The notes under the pieces are model-generated. The model did no database searches. It saw only the letters and a list, made by a program, of their open reading frames with translations, and was not told the DNA's origin. A stretch of DNA of 7,979 bases. Origin: an uncultured Clostridia bacterium. Its GTDB lineage: Bacteria > Bacillota > Clostridia > UBA1381. The stretch covers positions 1 through 7,979 of the forward strand of contig CALXSW010000152.1 in the NCBI GenBank assembly GCA_944391255.1. Direction: 5' to 3'. This document shows positions 1 through 6,576 of this stretch, in pieces (positions within the stretch are counted from its first letter, which is position 1; each line of letters opens with the position of its first letter). The translations under genes were made by a program, and so were the position numbers.

Positions 1-448
1 TGATAAAGAGGAGCTTGAAGAGGAGCGCAGATTGTGCTACGTGGCGATAACAAGAGCTAAGGAAAAGCTGTATGTCACAGGCGCTTCAAGCCGCTTCCAT
101 TTTGGAAAAAGAATGATGTGTATGAGATCGCGGTTCGCAAATGAGATACCAAAGGAATATGCGCAGGACGTGTCGGACACGGGAGTGAAGATCAAGCATT
201 CTTTGGCTGATATGGGTATAAGAGTGCAAAAGGACACATCAAAAATGCCGAGCTATAAGCCGTATGTGCCGCCGGCTGATCCGGGCAGGTTTAATCAGGG
301 CGACAGAGTGCGCCATAGAAAATTTGGTGATGGAACAGTGCTGTCCGCTCAGCAATTCGGAAAAGATTCAATTCTTGTAATAGATTTTGACACCGCCGGA
401 CAAAAGCGTCTTATGGCAGCTTTTGCAAAGCTTGAAAAAATATATTGA
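1..448 (+). CDS. pcrA: ATP-dependent DNA helicase PcrA/UvrD family, C-terminal part (5' end off window)
   Basis: This is the last ~148 residues of a superfamily 1A 3'-5' DNA helicase; the reading frame is open to the left edge, with the first full codon at position 2. The sequence shows helicase motif VI early on (EEERRLCYVAITRAKEKLY, about bases 20-73), where the arginine of ITRA contacts the ATP gamma phosphate. A linker of about 60 residues follows, then a small C-terminal Tudor-like domain beginning GDRVRHRKFGDGTVLS. That tail (FG-G-V core, ending in FAKLEKIY) is typical of Gram-positive PcrA, where the domain is known to contact RNA polymerase; this favours PcrA over Rep or AddA. PcrA unwinds DNA in repair and at replication-transcription conflicts. 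The TGA stop lies 17 nt before rqcH, suggesting co-transcription. An internal TTG at 32 is not a credible start because motif VI begins before it. Confidence 0.93.
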   Translation, partial: DKEELEEERRLCYVAITRAKEKLYVTGASSRFHFGKRMMCMRSRFANEIPKEYAQDVSDTGVKIKHSLADMGIRVQKDTSKMPSYKPYVPPADPGRFNQGDRVRHRKFGDGTVLSAQQFGKDSILVIDFDTAGQKRLMAAFAKLEKIY

Positions 449-465
449 TTTTGGAGGTATAGGTT

Positions 466-2202
466 ATGGCGCTTGACGCTGTTGCAATAAAGGCGCTTGT
501 GGCTGAACTTCAGTGCCTTGTAAACGGAAGAATAGATAAGGTGCATCAGCCAGAACGTGATGAAATAGTTATACATGTGAGGACGTATGAGGATCATTTT
601 AAGCTTGTCGCGTCCGCAAGCTCGGCTCATCCGAGAATACATCTGACATCACACACTAAGAAGAATCCGAAGGTCGCTCCGCTGTTCTGTATGCTTTTGA
701 GAAAGCATATAGGAAGCGGAAAAATAGTGTCTATAGAGCAGATAGGGTTTGAAAGAATAGTCAGAATAGCGATCGAAAGCTATGACGAGCTGGGGGATCT
801 GACTGCTAAATACTTAATAATTGAGATCATGGGAAGATATTCCAATGTAATACTTATAAACAGTGACAACAGAGTAATAGACTCTGTAAAGCATGTAGAT
901 GAGAGCATAAGCTCTGTAAGAGAAATTTTGCCGGGCGGTATATATGAAGCGCCGCCGGCGCAGGATAAAACGGATCTGACTGATTTTGATATAAAGTCAT
1001 CAATAGACCTTTCAAGACCTGTGAAAGCCGACAAGGCGCTTATATCCTCGATCGCCGGTATAAGTCCTATTACGGCGAGAGAGGTCGTATATTCTGTATT
1101 CGGTACATCAGATGTGAACGCCGCGCAGATAAACACAAATAAAGCCGCGGAGCTGAAGGTCGCGGTAATAAAGCTGGCGTCAGATGTGCGCGAGGGGAAA
1201 TTCAGCCCATGCCTTATAACCGATGTGAACAGCGGAAAAATACTTGATTTTTCTGCTATACCTATACGTCAGTACGAATCACTGGCACGGGTTGATCAAT
1301 ATGATAATATGAATGAGCTTGTAGACGAGTTTTACTATAAGCGTGATATGCATGAGAGATTGAGACAGAAAAGCTCCGATCTAACAAAGCTATTGAACAA
1401 TCATATAGAGCGCGCGGCAAAGAAGATAGTGATACTTGAAAAAACGCTCAAGGACGCTGAAAACAAGGATAAGTTCAAAATATACGGCGATCTTCTCACA
1501 GCGAATATATACCGTATAGAGGACGGAATGAAAACGATCGAGGTGGAAAACTATTATGAGGACTCAGGTCCTCTTGTGAAAATAACACTTGATCCGTCGC
1601 TTTCACCGTCACAGAATGCGCAGAGGTATTATAAGAAATATAATAAGGCAAAAACGGCCTTGACGGAGGCGTCAAAGCAGCTTTCGGCGAGCAGAGATGA
1701 TCTTGCGTACCTTGAGAGCACCCTGTCTATGGTAGAGCATTCAGAAAGCGTTGAGGATATAAACGCCATAAGAAGCGAGCTTGCAGATCAGGGTTATATT
1801 TCAAGAAGACTTAAAACGCAGAAAAAGAAGCCGACAGCGTCAAAACCGATGCATTTTGTTTCAAGCGATGGTTTTGATATATATGTAGGCAGAAACAACA
1901 CTCAAAATGACTATCTGACAATGAAGTTTGCGAACACGTCTGACTGGTGGTTCCACACAAAGGATATACACGGCTCGCATACGATAATAAAACTTGGCAT
2001 AGACAAGGACGTTCCGCGCCAGACTATAATAGAAGCCGCGCAGCTTGCGGCGTATTTCTCGCAGGCACGCGAATCCTCACAGGTGCCGGTCGACTATACG
2101 GTCATAAAAAATGTAAAGAAACCGAACGGAGCAAAGCCGGGAATGGTCATATATGAAGGATACAACACAGTTTATGTACAGCCTAAGCTCCTTGAGGAAT
2201 GA
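466..2202 (+). CDS. rqcH: RqcH (NFACT / Rqc2 homologue, formerly FbpA-like), ribosome-associated quality control
   Basis: A 578-residue protein, close to the usual ~570 of bacterial RqcH. In characterised Firmicutes, RqcH binds obstructed 50S subunits carrying peptidyl-tRNA and directs C-terminal alanine tailing of stalled chains. Domains in order: NFACT-N from residue 1 (start MALDAVAIKALVAEL, with the family signature YDELGDLTAKYLIIEIMGR at ~106-124); a helix-hairpin-helix at ~192-210 (SIAGISPITAREV); a long coiled-coil middle (~285-440) interrupted by a beta-rich insert; a basic linker (TQKKKPTASK, 451-460); and the NFACT-R domain (~462-575) with DWWFHTKDIHGSH at 493-505 and KPNGAKPGMVIYEG at 552-565. 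The fibronectin-binding label used for older homologues is misleading: there is no signal peptide or membrane segment. The ATG is supported by GGAGG at 453-457. At the position where Bacillus RqcH has Asp97-Arg98 the protein appears to have Glu96-Arg97. The radical SAM gene follows after 10 nt. Confidence 0.95.
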   Translation: MALDAVAIKALVAELQCLVNGRIDKVHQPERDEIVIHVRTYEDHFKLVASASSAHPRIHLTSHTKKNPKVAPLFCMLLRKHIGSGKIVSIEQIGFERIVRIAIESYDELGDLTAKYLIIEIMGRYSNVILINSDNRVIDSVKHVDESISSVREILPGGIYEAPPAQDKTDLTDFDIKSSIDLSRPVKADKALISSIAGISPITAREVVYSVFGTSDVNAAQINTNKAAELKVAVIKLASDVREGKFSPCLITDVNSGKILDFSAIPIRQYESLARVDQYDNMNELVDEFYYKRDMHERLRQKSSDLTKLLNNHIERAAKKIVILEKTLKDAENKDKFKIYGDLLTANIYRIEDGMKTIEVENYYEDSGPLVKITLDPSLSPSQNAQRYYKKYNKAKTALTEASKQLSASRDDLAYLESTLSMVEHSESVEDINAIRSELADQGYISRRLKTQKKKPTASKPMHFVSSDGFDIYVGRNNTQNDYLTMKFANTSDWWFHTKDIHGSHTIIKLGIDKDVPRQTIIEAAQLAAYFSQARESSQVPVDYTVIKNVKKPNGAKPGMVIYEGYNTVYVQPKLLEE

Positions 2203-2203
2203 C

Positions 2204-2215
2204 AGGTGGATAATG
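2204..2215 (+). promoter_or_regulatory. Ribosome binding site setting the radical SAM start at 2213
   Basis: AGGTGG at 2204-2209 lies 3 nt before the ATG at 2213, a tight spacing. A second purine run (GAGG, about 2194-2197) is too far away. An in-frame ATG at 2153 would add 20 residues that overlap the RqcH C-terminus and carry no family-like sequence, so 2213 is preferred. It makes the protein begin MDNILERCTLCPRRCG, placing the conserved cysteine block near the N-terminus as is usual for this family. Confidence 0.6.
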
Positions 2216-3112
2216 GATAACATATTAGAAAGATGCACGCTCTGCCCGCGCAGATGCGGCGCAGACAGACTAAACGGAAAATATGGCTTTTGCGGCGCCG
2301 GCAGTGAAGTGAGAATTGCCGGCGCTTCACTTCATATGTGGGAAGAGCCGTGTATAAGCGGTAAAGAGGGGTCAGGAACTGTATTTTTTTCAAACTGCAC
2401 GCTTAAATGCGTATTCTGTCAGAATTATGATGTAAGCACGAATTCTCTCGGATATAATGTGTCAGTAGACGAGCTATCACAAGCGTTTCTTGATCTTCAG
2501 GGAAAGAAAGCAAATAATATAAATCTCGTGACTCCTACTCACTATGTGCCGCAGATCATTGAGGCTATAGAGACAGCAAGGGAAAAAGGTCTTGTGATAC
2601 CTATAGTTTATAATACGAGCGGATATGAAAATGTGGAGACTATAAAAATGCTTGATGGATATATAGACATATATATGCCGGATCTTAAATATTACGATAA
2701 TAAATTTGCCGCTAAATTTTCAGGGGCTGCTGACTATTCTGATGTGGCGATGGCCGCGATCGACGCGATGTACAGGCAAGTTGGAAAGCCTGTGTTTGAC
2801 AGCAGGGGGATGATGAAACGCGGAGTCCTTATCCGTCATCTGATGCTGCCTGGACTTTTGCGTGATAGTATACATATAATAGACTATATTTCAAAAACAT
2901 ATGGAAATAACGTATATTTCAGCCTTATGAGCCAGTATACGCCGCTTAGGCATATAGAAGGATCAGAGGCGCTCAATCATAAGCTTGATTTTAAATATTA
3001 CAATTTTGCTGTTGACAGATGTATTGAAAATGGACTTGAGAACGTTTATGTTCAGAATGAAGAGGCGGCGAGTGAAAGCTTTATCCCACAATTCTATGGA
3101 AATAAAATGTAA
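2213..3112 (+). CDS. Radical SAM protein, PflX / pyruvate formate-lyase-activating-enzyme-like (COG1313 type)
   Basis: A 299-residue cytoplasmic iron-sulfur protein. The radical SAM cluster motif CX3CX2C is intact at Cys62, Cys66 and Cys69 (NCTLKCVFCQNYD), the spacing used by enzymes that bind a [4Fe-4S] cluster and cleave S-adenosylmethionine to a 5'-deoxyadenosyl radical. A second cysteine block precedes it (Cys8, Cys11, Cys15, Cys27 in CTLCPRRCG...YGFCG). The barrel carries family-like stretches NINLVTPTHYVPQI (102-115), YNTSGYE (133-139) and IDIYMPDLKYY (151-161). This pattern matches the uncharacterised PflX group (COG1313), related to pyruvate formate-lyase activases and to AmmeMemoRadiSam proteins. 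The substrate is unknown. No glycyl-radical enzyme gene is adjacent, so an activase role is not supported by context. It probably belongs to the pcrA-rqcH unit, ending before the ruvA promoter. Confidence 0.87.
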   Translation: MDNILERCTLCPRRCGADRLNGKYGFCGAGSEVRIAGASLHMWEEPCISGKEGSGTVFFSNCTLKCVFCQNYDVSTNSLGYNVSVDELSQAFLDLQGKKANNINLVTPTHYVPQIIEAIETAREKGLVIPIVYNTSGYENVETIKMLDGYIDIYMPDLKYYDNKFAAKFSGAADYSDVAMAAIDAMYRQVGKPVFDSRGMMKRGVLIRHLMLPGLLRDSIHIIDYISKTYGNNVYFSLMSQYTPLRHIEGSEALNHKLDFKYYNFAVDRCIENGLENVYVQNEEAASESFIPQFYGNKM

Positions 3113-3150
3113 TATTTGTAAACGTTTTTAATAAATTTGTAATATTTGTA
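3108..3150 (+). repeat. Two exact 13-bp direct repeats, 30 bp apart, abutting the ruvA -35 box
   Basis: TGTAATATTTGTA occurs at 3108-3120, overlapping the stop codon of the radical SAM gene, and again at 3138-3150, ending at the base before the -35 box. The start-to-start distance is 30 bp, close to three helical turns, so both copies would face the same side of the DNA. They could be operator sites or UP-element-like A/T tracts. The low complexity of the region means chance is not excluded. Confidence 0.5.
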
Positions 3151-3179
3151 TTGACTTTTTAAAATCGTTATGCTATTAT
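3151..3179 (+). promoter_or_regulatory. Sigma-A-type promoter for ruvA-ruvB (and probably the amidase)
   Basis: The -35 box TTGACT (3151-3156) and -10 box TATTAT (3174-3179) are separated by exactly 17 bp, with TG at 3171-3172 forming an extended -10. Transcription would start near 3186, giving a leader of only about 24 nt with TGAGGT at 3196-3201 as the ribosome site. There is no room for a riboswitch. I see no Bacillus/Clostridium-type LexA box (GAAC-N4-GTTC) in 3113-3209, so SOS control of this promoter is not evident. Confidence 0.82.
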
Positions 3180-3209
3180 GTTAGTATAGATAGACTGAGG
3201 TATTTTGCG

Positions 3210-3803
3210 ATGTATTATTATATTAAAGGTAAGCTGGCGTATAAGGGCGATAATTATATCGTTGTAGATGCCGGCGGCGTAGGGTATATGATCTTTACGT
3301 CACTTCACAACATAGAGGAATCCGGCGCGATCGGATCACAGATCACGGTATATACATATCTTGCGGTCAAAGAAGATGCTCTTGATCTGTATGGATTTTT
3401 GACAGTGGAAGAAAAAGAGATGTTCATGCGTCTTTTATCTGTGTCCGGAGTTGGACCAAAGGCGGCTTTGGCTGTTTTGTCCTCGTTAACTATTTCAAAG
3501 CTTGTCACGGCGATCATTACAGGCGATGCGAAGTCTATAATGAAGGCGCAGGGCGTGGGAATGAAAGTGGCTCAGAGGATAATTCTTGATCTTAAAGACA
3601 AAGTCAGCACTGAATTTCTTGATGATATTGCTGATGATGAAAATATAGATCTGACTCCTGTGACAGATAATAAGGCGGAGGCGTTAAGCGCTCTTGTGGT
3701 ATTGGGTTACAGCTCTCATGACGCGCAGCAGGCTCTTGGCAGACTGCCGGCTGATCTTTCAACTGAGGAGCTTATAAAAAAAGCTCTTGTCAATTTAATG
3801 TAA
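3210..3803 (+). CDS. ruvA: Holliday junction branch migration complex subunit RuvA
   Basis: A 197-residue protein of normal length for RuvA. It binds the four-way junction as a tetramer and loads the RuvB motor. Domain I, the OB fold, spans ~1-62 and shows the typical start MYYYIKGKL, the GVGYMIF strand (24-30) and YLAVKEDALDLYGF (50-63). Domain II contains two helix-hairpin-helix motifs that grip the DNA backbone: LLSVSGVGPKAALAVLS (75-91) and AQGVGMKVAQRIILDLKDK (113-131). An acidic linker (~134-150) joins domain III (~155-197), the three-helix RuvB-binding piece with EALSALVVLGYSSHDA. The ATG has TGAGGT 8 nt upstream and lies about 24 nt downstream of the predicted transcription start. ruvB follows 12 nt after the stop. 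ruvC, often next to ruvA, is not present in this window. Confidence 0.97.
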   Translation: MYYYIKGKLAYKGDNYIVVDAGGVGYMIFTSLHNIEESGAIGSQITVYTYLAVKEDALDLYGFLTVEEKEMFMRLLSVSGVGPKAALAVLSSLTISKLVTAIITGDAKSIMKAQGVGMKVAQRIILDLKDKVSTEFLDDIADDENIDLTPVTDNKAEALSALVVLGYSSHDAQQALGRLPADLSTEELIKKALVNLM

Positions 3804-3815
3804 CGGAGGAACAGA

Positions 3816-4823
3816 ATGTTTGATGAAGATGAACGTCTTGTGAGCGGAGGGTTCATAAGCGAGGATGTTGATATCGAGTATGGATTAAGACCTCACAGAC
3901 TTGAGGAATATATCGGTCAGAAAAAAGCCAAGGAAAATCTTGAAATATATATTGAAGCTGCAAAGGCGCGAAAGGAAGCGCTTGACCATGTTTTGCTCTA
4001 TGGCCCGCCTGGTTTGGGAAAAACGACGCTTGCGGGGATCATAGCAAATGAGATGGGCGTAAATATAAGAATAACGAGTGGACCGGCGATAGAAAAGGCG
4101 GGAGATCTTGCCGCGATACTGACTAATCTGTCGGAGCACGATATTTTATTCATTGATGAGATACACCGTATGTCGAGGACTGTCGAGGAAATATTGTATC
4201 CGGCAATGGAGGACTATGCTCTTGATATAATCATAGGAAAAGGACCGTCAGCAAAATCTATCAGGATAGATCTGCCTAAATTTACGCTTATAGGCGCTAC
4301 TACAAGAGCAGGACTTCTTTCAGCTCCTCTGCGTGACAGATTCGGCGTTATAAGCCGTCTTGAGCTGTATTCTGTTGAGGAATTGACAGAAATAGTAAAA
4401 AGAAGCGCCGGACTGCTTGAGGTCGCTATAGATAACGATGGCGCGGCTGAGATAGCCTCACGCTCGCGCGGAACGCCAAGACTTGCAAACCGTTTCTTAA
4501 AACGAGTGCGTGATTTTGCTCAGGTCAAGGCGAATGGGGTTATCACATATGAGGTCGCATCTATGGCGCTTGAGCGCATGGAGGTAGATGAGCTGGGTCT
4601 TGATAATATAGACAGCAGAATGATACTTGCCATGATAGAAAATTTCGGCGGAGGTCCTGTGGGGCTTGACACGCTTGCGGCTACGATAGGCGAGGAATCA
4701 AACACGATAGAGGATGTATATGAACCGTATCTTTTGCAGCTCGGTTTCATATCAAGGACGCCGCGCGGCAGAATCGCGACAAAGCTCGCTTATGAGCATT
4801 TCAATATACCGTTCGGCGAATGA
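3816..4823 (+). CDS. ruvB: Holliday junction branch migration DNA helicase RuvB
   Basis: A 335-residue AAA+ ATPase, the usual length. As hexamers on either side of the RuvA tetramer it pumps DNA through the junction. Visible motifs: RPHRLEEYIGQ near the N-terminus (25-35); Walker A GPPGLGKT (63-70); Walker B LFIDEIHRM (111-119) with Asp114 and Glu115; sensor 1 GATTRAG (160-166); the arginine-finger region PLRDRFG (171-177, Arg174); and sensor 2 SRGTPRLANR (218-227). The C-terminal winged-helix domain (~260-335) carries FGGGPVGLDTLA. All catalytic residues are intact. The start is set by GGAGGA at 3805-3810, 5 nt before the ATG. The gene is co-transcribed with ruvA (12 nt gap), and the amidase gene starts 30 nt after its stop. 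Confidence 0.98.
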   Translation: MFDEDERLVSGGFISEDVDIEYGLRPHRLEEYIGQKKAKENLEIYIEAAKARKEALDHVLLYGPPGLGKTTLAGIIANEMGVNIRITSGPAIEKAGDLAAILTNLSEHDILFIDEIHRMSRTVEEILYPAMEDYALDIIIGKGPSAKSIRIDLPKFTLIGATTRAGLLSAPLRDRFGVISRLELYSVEELTEIVKRSAGLLEVAIDNDGAAEIASRSRGTPRLANRFLKRVRDFAQVKANGVITYEVASMALERMEVDELGLDNIDSRMILAMIENFGGGPVGLDTLAATIGEESNTIEDVYEPYLLQLGFISRTPRGRIATKLAYEHFNIPFGE

Positions 4824-4837
4824 ACATGAGAAGGACG

Positions 4838-4856
4838 AAGGGAGCATTTAGAGTTG
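4838..4856 (+). promoter_or_regulatory. Ribosome binding site and TTG start of the amidase
   Basis: AAGGGAG at 4838-4844 lies 9 nt before TTG at 4854. An in-frame TGA at 4827 blocks any longer form, and no ATG or GTG occurs in frame between the two. The next in-frame ATG (codon 9) would remove the two lysines of the signal peptide. TTG is therefore the only start that gives a complete signal sequence. Confidence 0.8.
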
Positions 4857-6503
4857 AATTTTCTGAAAAAAGCGGCAATGTGCGCCGCCGCGTCGGCAGT
4901 TATTGCAGGCTCGGCGTTTAGTATGGCGCAGGCTGCCGGAATCCAGATATTTTATGATGGAGCTATGCATATATACAACGGAAGCGTGTATTCTTTATAT
5001 GTAAATAACAATAAGATATATTCGCCTATGGAACCTATTATCTTTAATAATCACGCGTTAGTGCCGGTTCGAGAGATCTTTGAGGCATGCGGTGCCACGG
5101 TCGATTATTCAGGCGAGGACAGACGCGTTGAAATAAAATATAATGATATGTATATACGCATGTACATAAATGACAACACCGCGTATATAAACGGCGAAAA
5201 AGTGCTTATACCTGATAATATAGTTCCAAAGCTTATAAATAAGCCTGGCGAAGTTACAAAGACAATGGTGCCTGTGAGATTTATAAGTGAAAGCGTAGGA
5301 ATGGATGTAGAGTTTGACGGTGAAGAGGGAAGTATACGCATAACTACTCCTGACGCGCCTGTTGAAAATGAAACGGTGCAGGAAACAGTGCCCGCTCCGA
5401 CAGAGCCTCCGGCTGAGATCGTACAGCCGACAGAGGAACCGGTATATACTGTTCCGGAAACGTCAGCTCAGCAGATGACAGATGTGCGATGCGAAACAGT
5501 TTCGGCAAATCAGATAAATATAATCGTTTCGTTTGACGGCGACGTGAGCGGAAAAGTATCGAATTTTACGCTTACCGATCCTGAGAGAGTGGTGGTCGAT
5601 ATCAGCGGCGTTATGCCTGTGCTTGGCGCTCAGACGTATGAAACAGGTGTCAGCTCGATACCGTCGGTAAGAATAGGATATGATGAAGAACGGTCGAGGA
5701 TCGTTGCTGATATATCAAGCAGTCTTATTGGTTATACTGTTTCTGAAAACGGAAGTCAGATCGTCATAGGCGTAAGCGCATCAGAATATATCGCGCCTGT
5801 CACTCCGGAGGTAAGCGTTCCGGAATACAGCGCGCCTACTGATGTAGTTGTTGGTTCGGGAAGTATATTGAATACTGTAACAGCACAGTATCTTTCAGGG
5901 CTGAAACAGGCGAGCGAGGCTGATAAGAATAAAACGATAATGCTTGATGCCGGACATGGCGGTACAGATCCGGGCGCTATAGGCAGCATAAACGGTAAAA
6001 ATGTAAACGAAAAAGATCTTACGCTTGCTATAACATATAAGGTGAAGCAGATACTTGATGAAAATGGTTACAAGACGAGTATGACACGCTTGGGCGACAC
6101 GCTGCCGTCTTTGAGCGACAGACCGGCTCAGGCGAACGCGGAAAACTGCGCTTTATATGTCAGCATACATATAAACGCTGCCGATGCTGAATCTGCTCAC
6201 GGAACAGAGGTATATTATTCGGAGGAGAACAACGGAACGGCTTACGGAGTTAATTCCGAATATTTTGCCGGAAATGTCCTAAATGGTATGCTCGCATATA
6301 TGGGATCGTATAACAGAGGTGTAAAGATGGCGAACTGGGCTGTTATAAGACGTTCAAATATGCCGGCTGTGCTTCTTGAGGTAGGTTTTATCTCAAATCA
6401 GGAGGAGCTTGCAAAAATGCTCGATGATGATTATCTGAACAGAACGGCAAGGGGTATAGCAGAGGGTATCGTAAACACGATATCGCTTGTAAATGTGCCG
6501 TAA
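4854..6503 (+). CDS. Secreted N-acetylmuramoyl-L-alanine amidase (stalk domain + AMIN + Amidase_3)
   Basis: A 549-residue exported zinc amidase that cleaves the bond between N-acetylmuramic acid and L-alanine in peptidoglycan. In order: a signal peptide (MNFLKK, a hydrophobic core, then a cleavage site near AQA-A at 25-28); a copper-amine-oxidase-like stalk domain (~30-166) with two similar units, LVPVREIFEACGATVDY (69-85) and MVPVRFISESVGMDVEFD (138-155); a Pro/Glu/Thr-rich linker (167-205); an AMIN domain (~208-308), a module known to direct amidases to the wall; a second short linker (~311-335); and the Amidase_3 catalytic domain (~360-545). Zinc ligands are visible as His368 (LDAGHGG), Glu386 (NEKDLT) and His439 (SIHINA), with the catalytic Glu509 (LLEVGFIS). 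No membrane anchor follows the signal peptide, so it is probably secreted or wall-bound. It sits 30 nt after ruvB and likely shares its transcript. The name amiC/cwlM-like is not decidable. Confidence 0.94.
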   Translation: MNFLKKAAMCAAASAVIAGSAFSMAQAAGIQIFYDGAMHIYNGSVYSLYVNNNKIYSPMEPIIFNNHALVPVREIFEACGATVDYSGEDRRVEIKYNDMYIRMYINDNTAYINGEKVLIPDNIVPKLINKPGEVTKTMVPVRFISESVGMDVEFDGEEGSIRITTPDAPVENETVQETVPAPTEPPAEIVQPTEEPVYTVPETSAQQMTDVRCETVSANQINIIVSFDGDVSGKVSNFTLTDPERVVVDISGVMPVLGAQTYETGVSSIPSVRIGYDEERSRIVADISSSLIGYTVSENGSQIVIGVSASEYIAPVTPEVSVPEYSAPTDVVVGSGSILNTVTAQYLSGLKQASEADKNKTIMLDAGHGGTDPGAIGSINGKNVNEKDLTLAITYKVKQILDENGYKTSMTRLGDTLPSLSDRPAQANAENCALYVSIHINAADAESAHGTEVYYSEENNGTAYGVNSEYFAGNVLNGMLAYMGSYNRGVKMANWAVIRRSNMPAVLLEVGFISNQEELAKMLDDDYLNRTARGIAEGIVNTISLVNVP

Positions 6504-6517
6504 ATCCAACGCTGCGT

Positions 6518-6563
6518 GGCTGCTGCAAAGCTTGTTTAGTTTTGCTGCAGCCTCGTTCTTTTT
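6518..6563 (+). terminator. Hairpin with U-rich tail between the amidase and TOPRIM genes (terminator or attenuator)
   Basis: The arms GGCTGCTGCAAA (6518-6529) and TTTGCTGCAGCC (6541-6552) pair over 12 positions with one T-T mismatch, around an 11-nt loop. The U-rich tract TTCTTTTT (6556-6563) starts three bases after the stem. This has the form of an intrinsic terminator. The tract is followed at once by AGGAGGA and the next ATG, so no promoter fits between them. The downstream gene must depend on readthrough, which makes a leaky terminator or attenuator likely. An alternative CCTC/GAGG pairing (6551-6554 with 6566-6569) could mask the ribosome site, but it is only 4 bp. Confidence 0.6.
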
Positions 6564-6576
6564 AGGAGGAAATATG
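6564..6576 (+). promoter_or_regulatory. Shine-Dalgarno site fixing the TOPRIM protein start at 6574
   Basis: AGGAGGA at 6564-6570 is a near-perfect anti-16S match 3-4 nt before ATG 6574. The open frame reaches back to an ATG at 6493, but that would add 27 residues overlapping the amidase end, running through the hairpin and having no ribosome site. Starting at 6574 puts the TOPRIM strand (AIIVEG) at residues 7-12, as expected. Confidence 0.8.

Noticed and set aside
780..1136. 118-codon frame on the - strand inside rqcH, and similar minus-strand frames at 349-642, 3305-3517, 3885-4139, 4520-4750, 5105-5341, 5756-5989 and 7353-7553
   Set aside because: All are antisense shadows of well-supported + strand genes; none shows a recognisable domain.
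1947..2156. 69-codon frame on the + strand inside rqcH
   Set aside because: It lies entirely within the conserved NFACT-R coding region in another frame and has no ribosome site.
2153..2212. 20-residue N-terminal extension of the radical SAM protein starting at ATG 2153
   Set aside because: It overlaps the coding end of rqcH in another frame and has no family-like sequence; the ATG at 2213 has a ribosome site right after the rqcH stop.
3113..3209. LexA/SOS operator before ruvA
   Set aside because: No GAAC-N4-GTTC-like sequence is present in the gap.
4826..4921. 31-codon frame starting at ATG just after the ruvB stop
   Set aside because: It overlaps the amidase signal peptide in another frame, has no ribosome site, and its Arg-rich sequence looks like a shifted reading of the signal peptide region.
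6493..6573. 27-residue N-terminal extension of the TOPRIM protein starting at ATG 6493
   Set aside because: It overlaps the amidase end, runs through the hairpin and U tract, lacks a ribosome site, and precedes a much better start (AGGAGGA plus ATG 6574).
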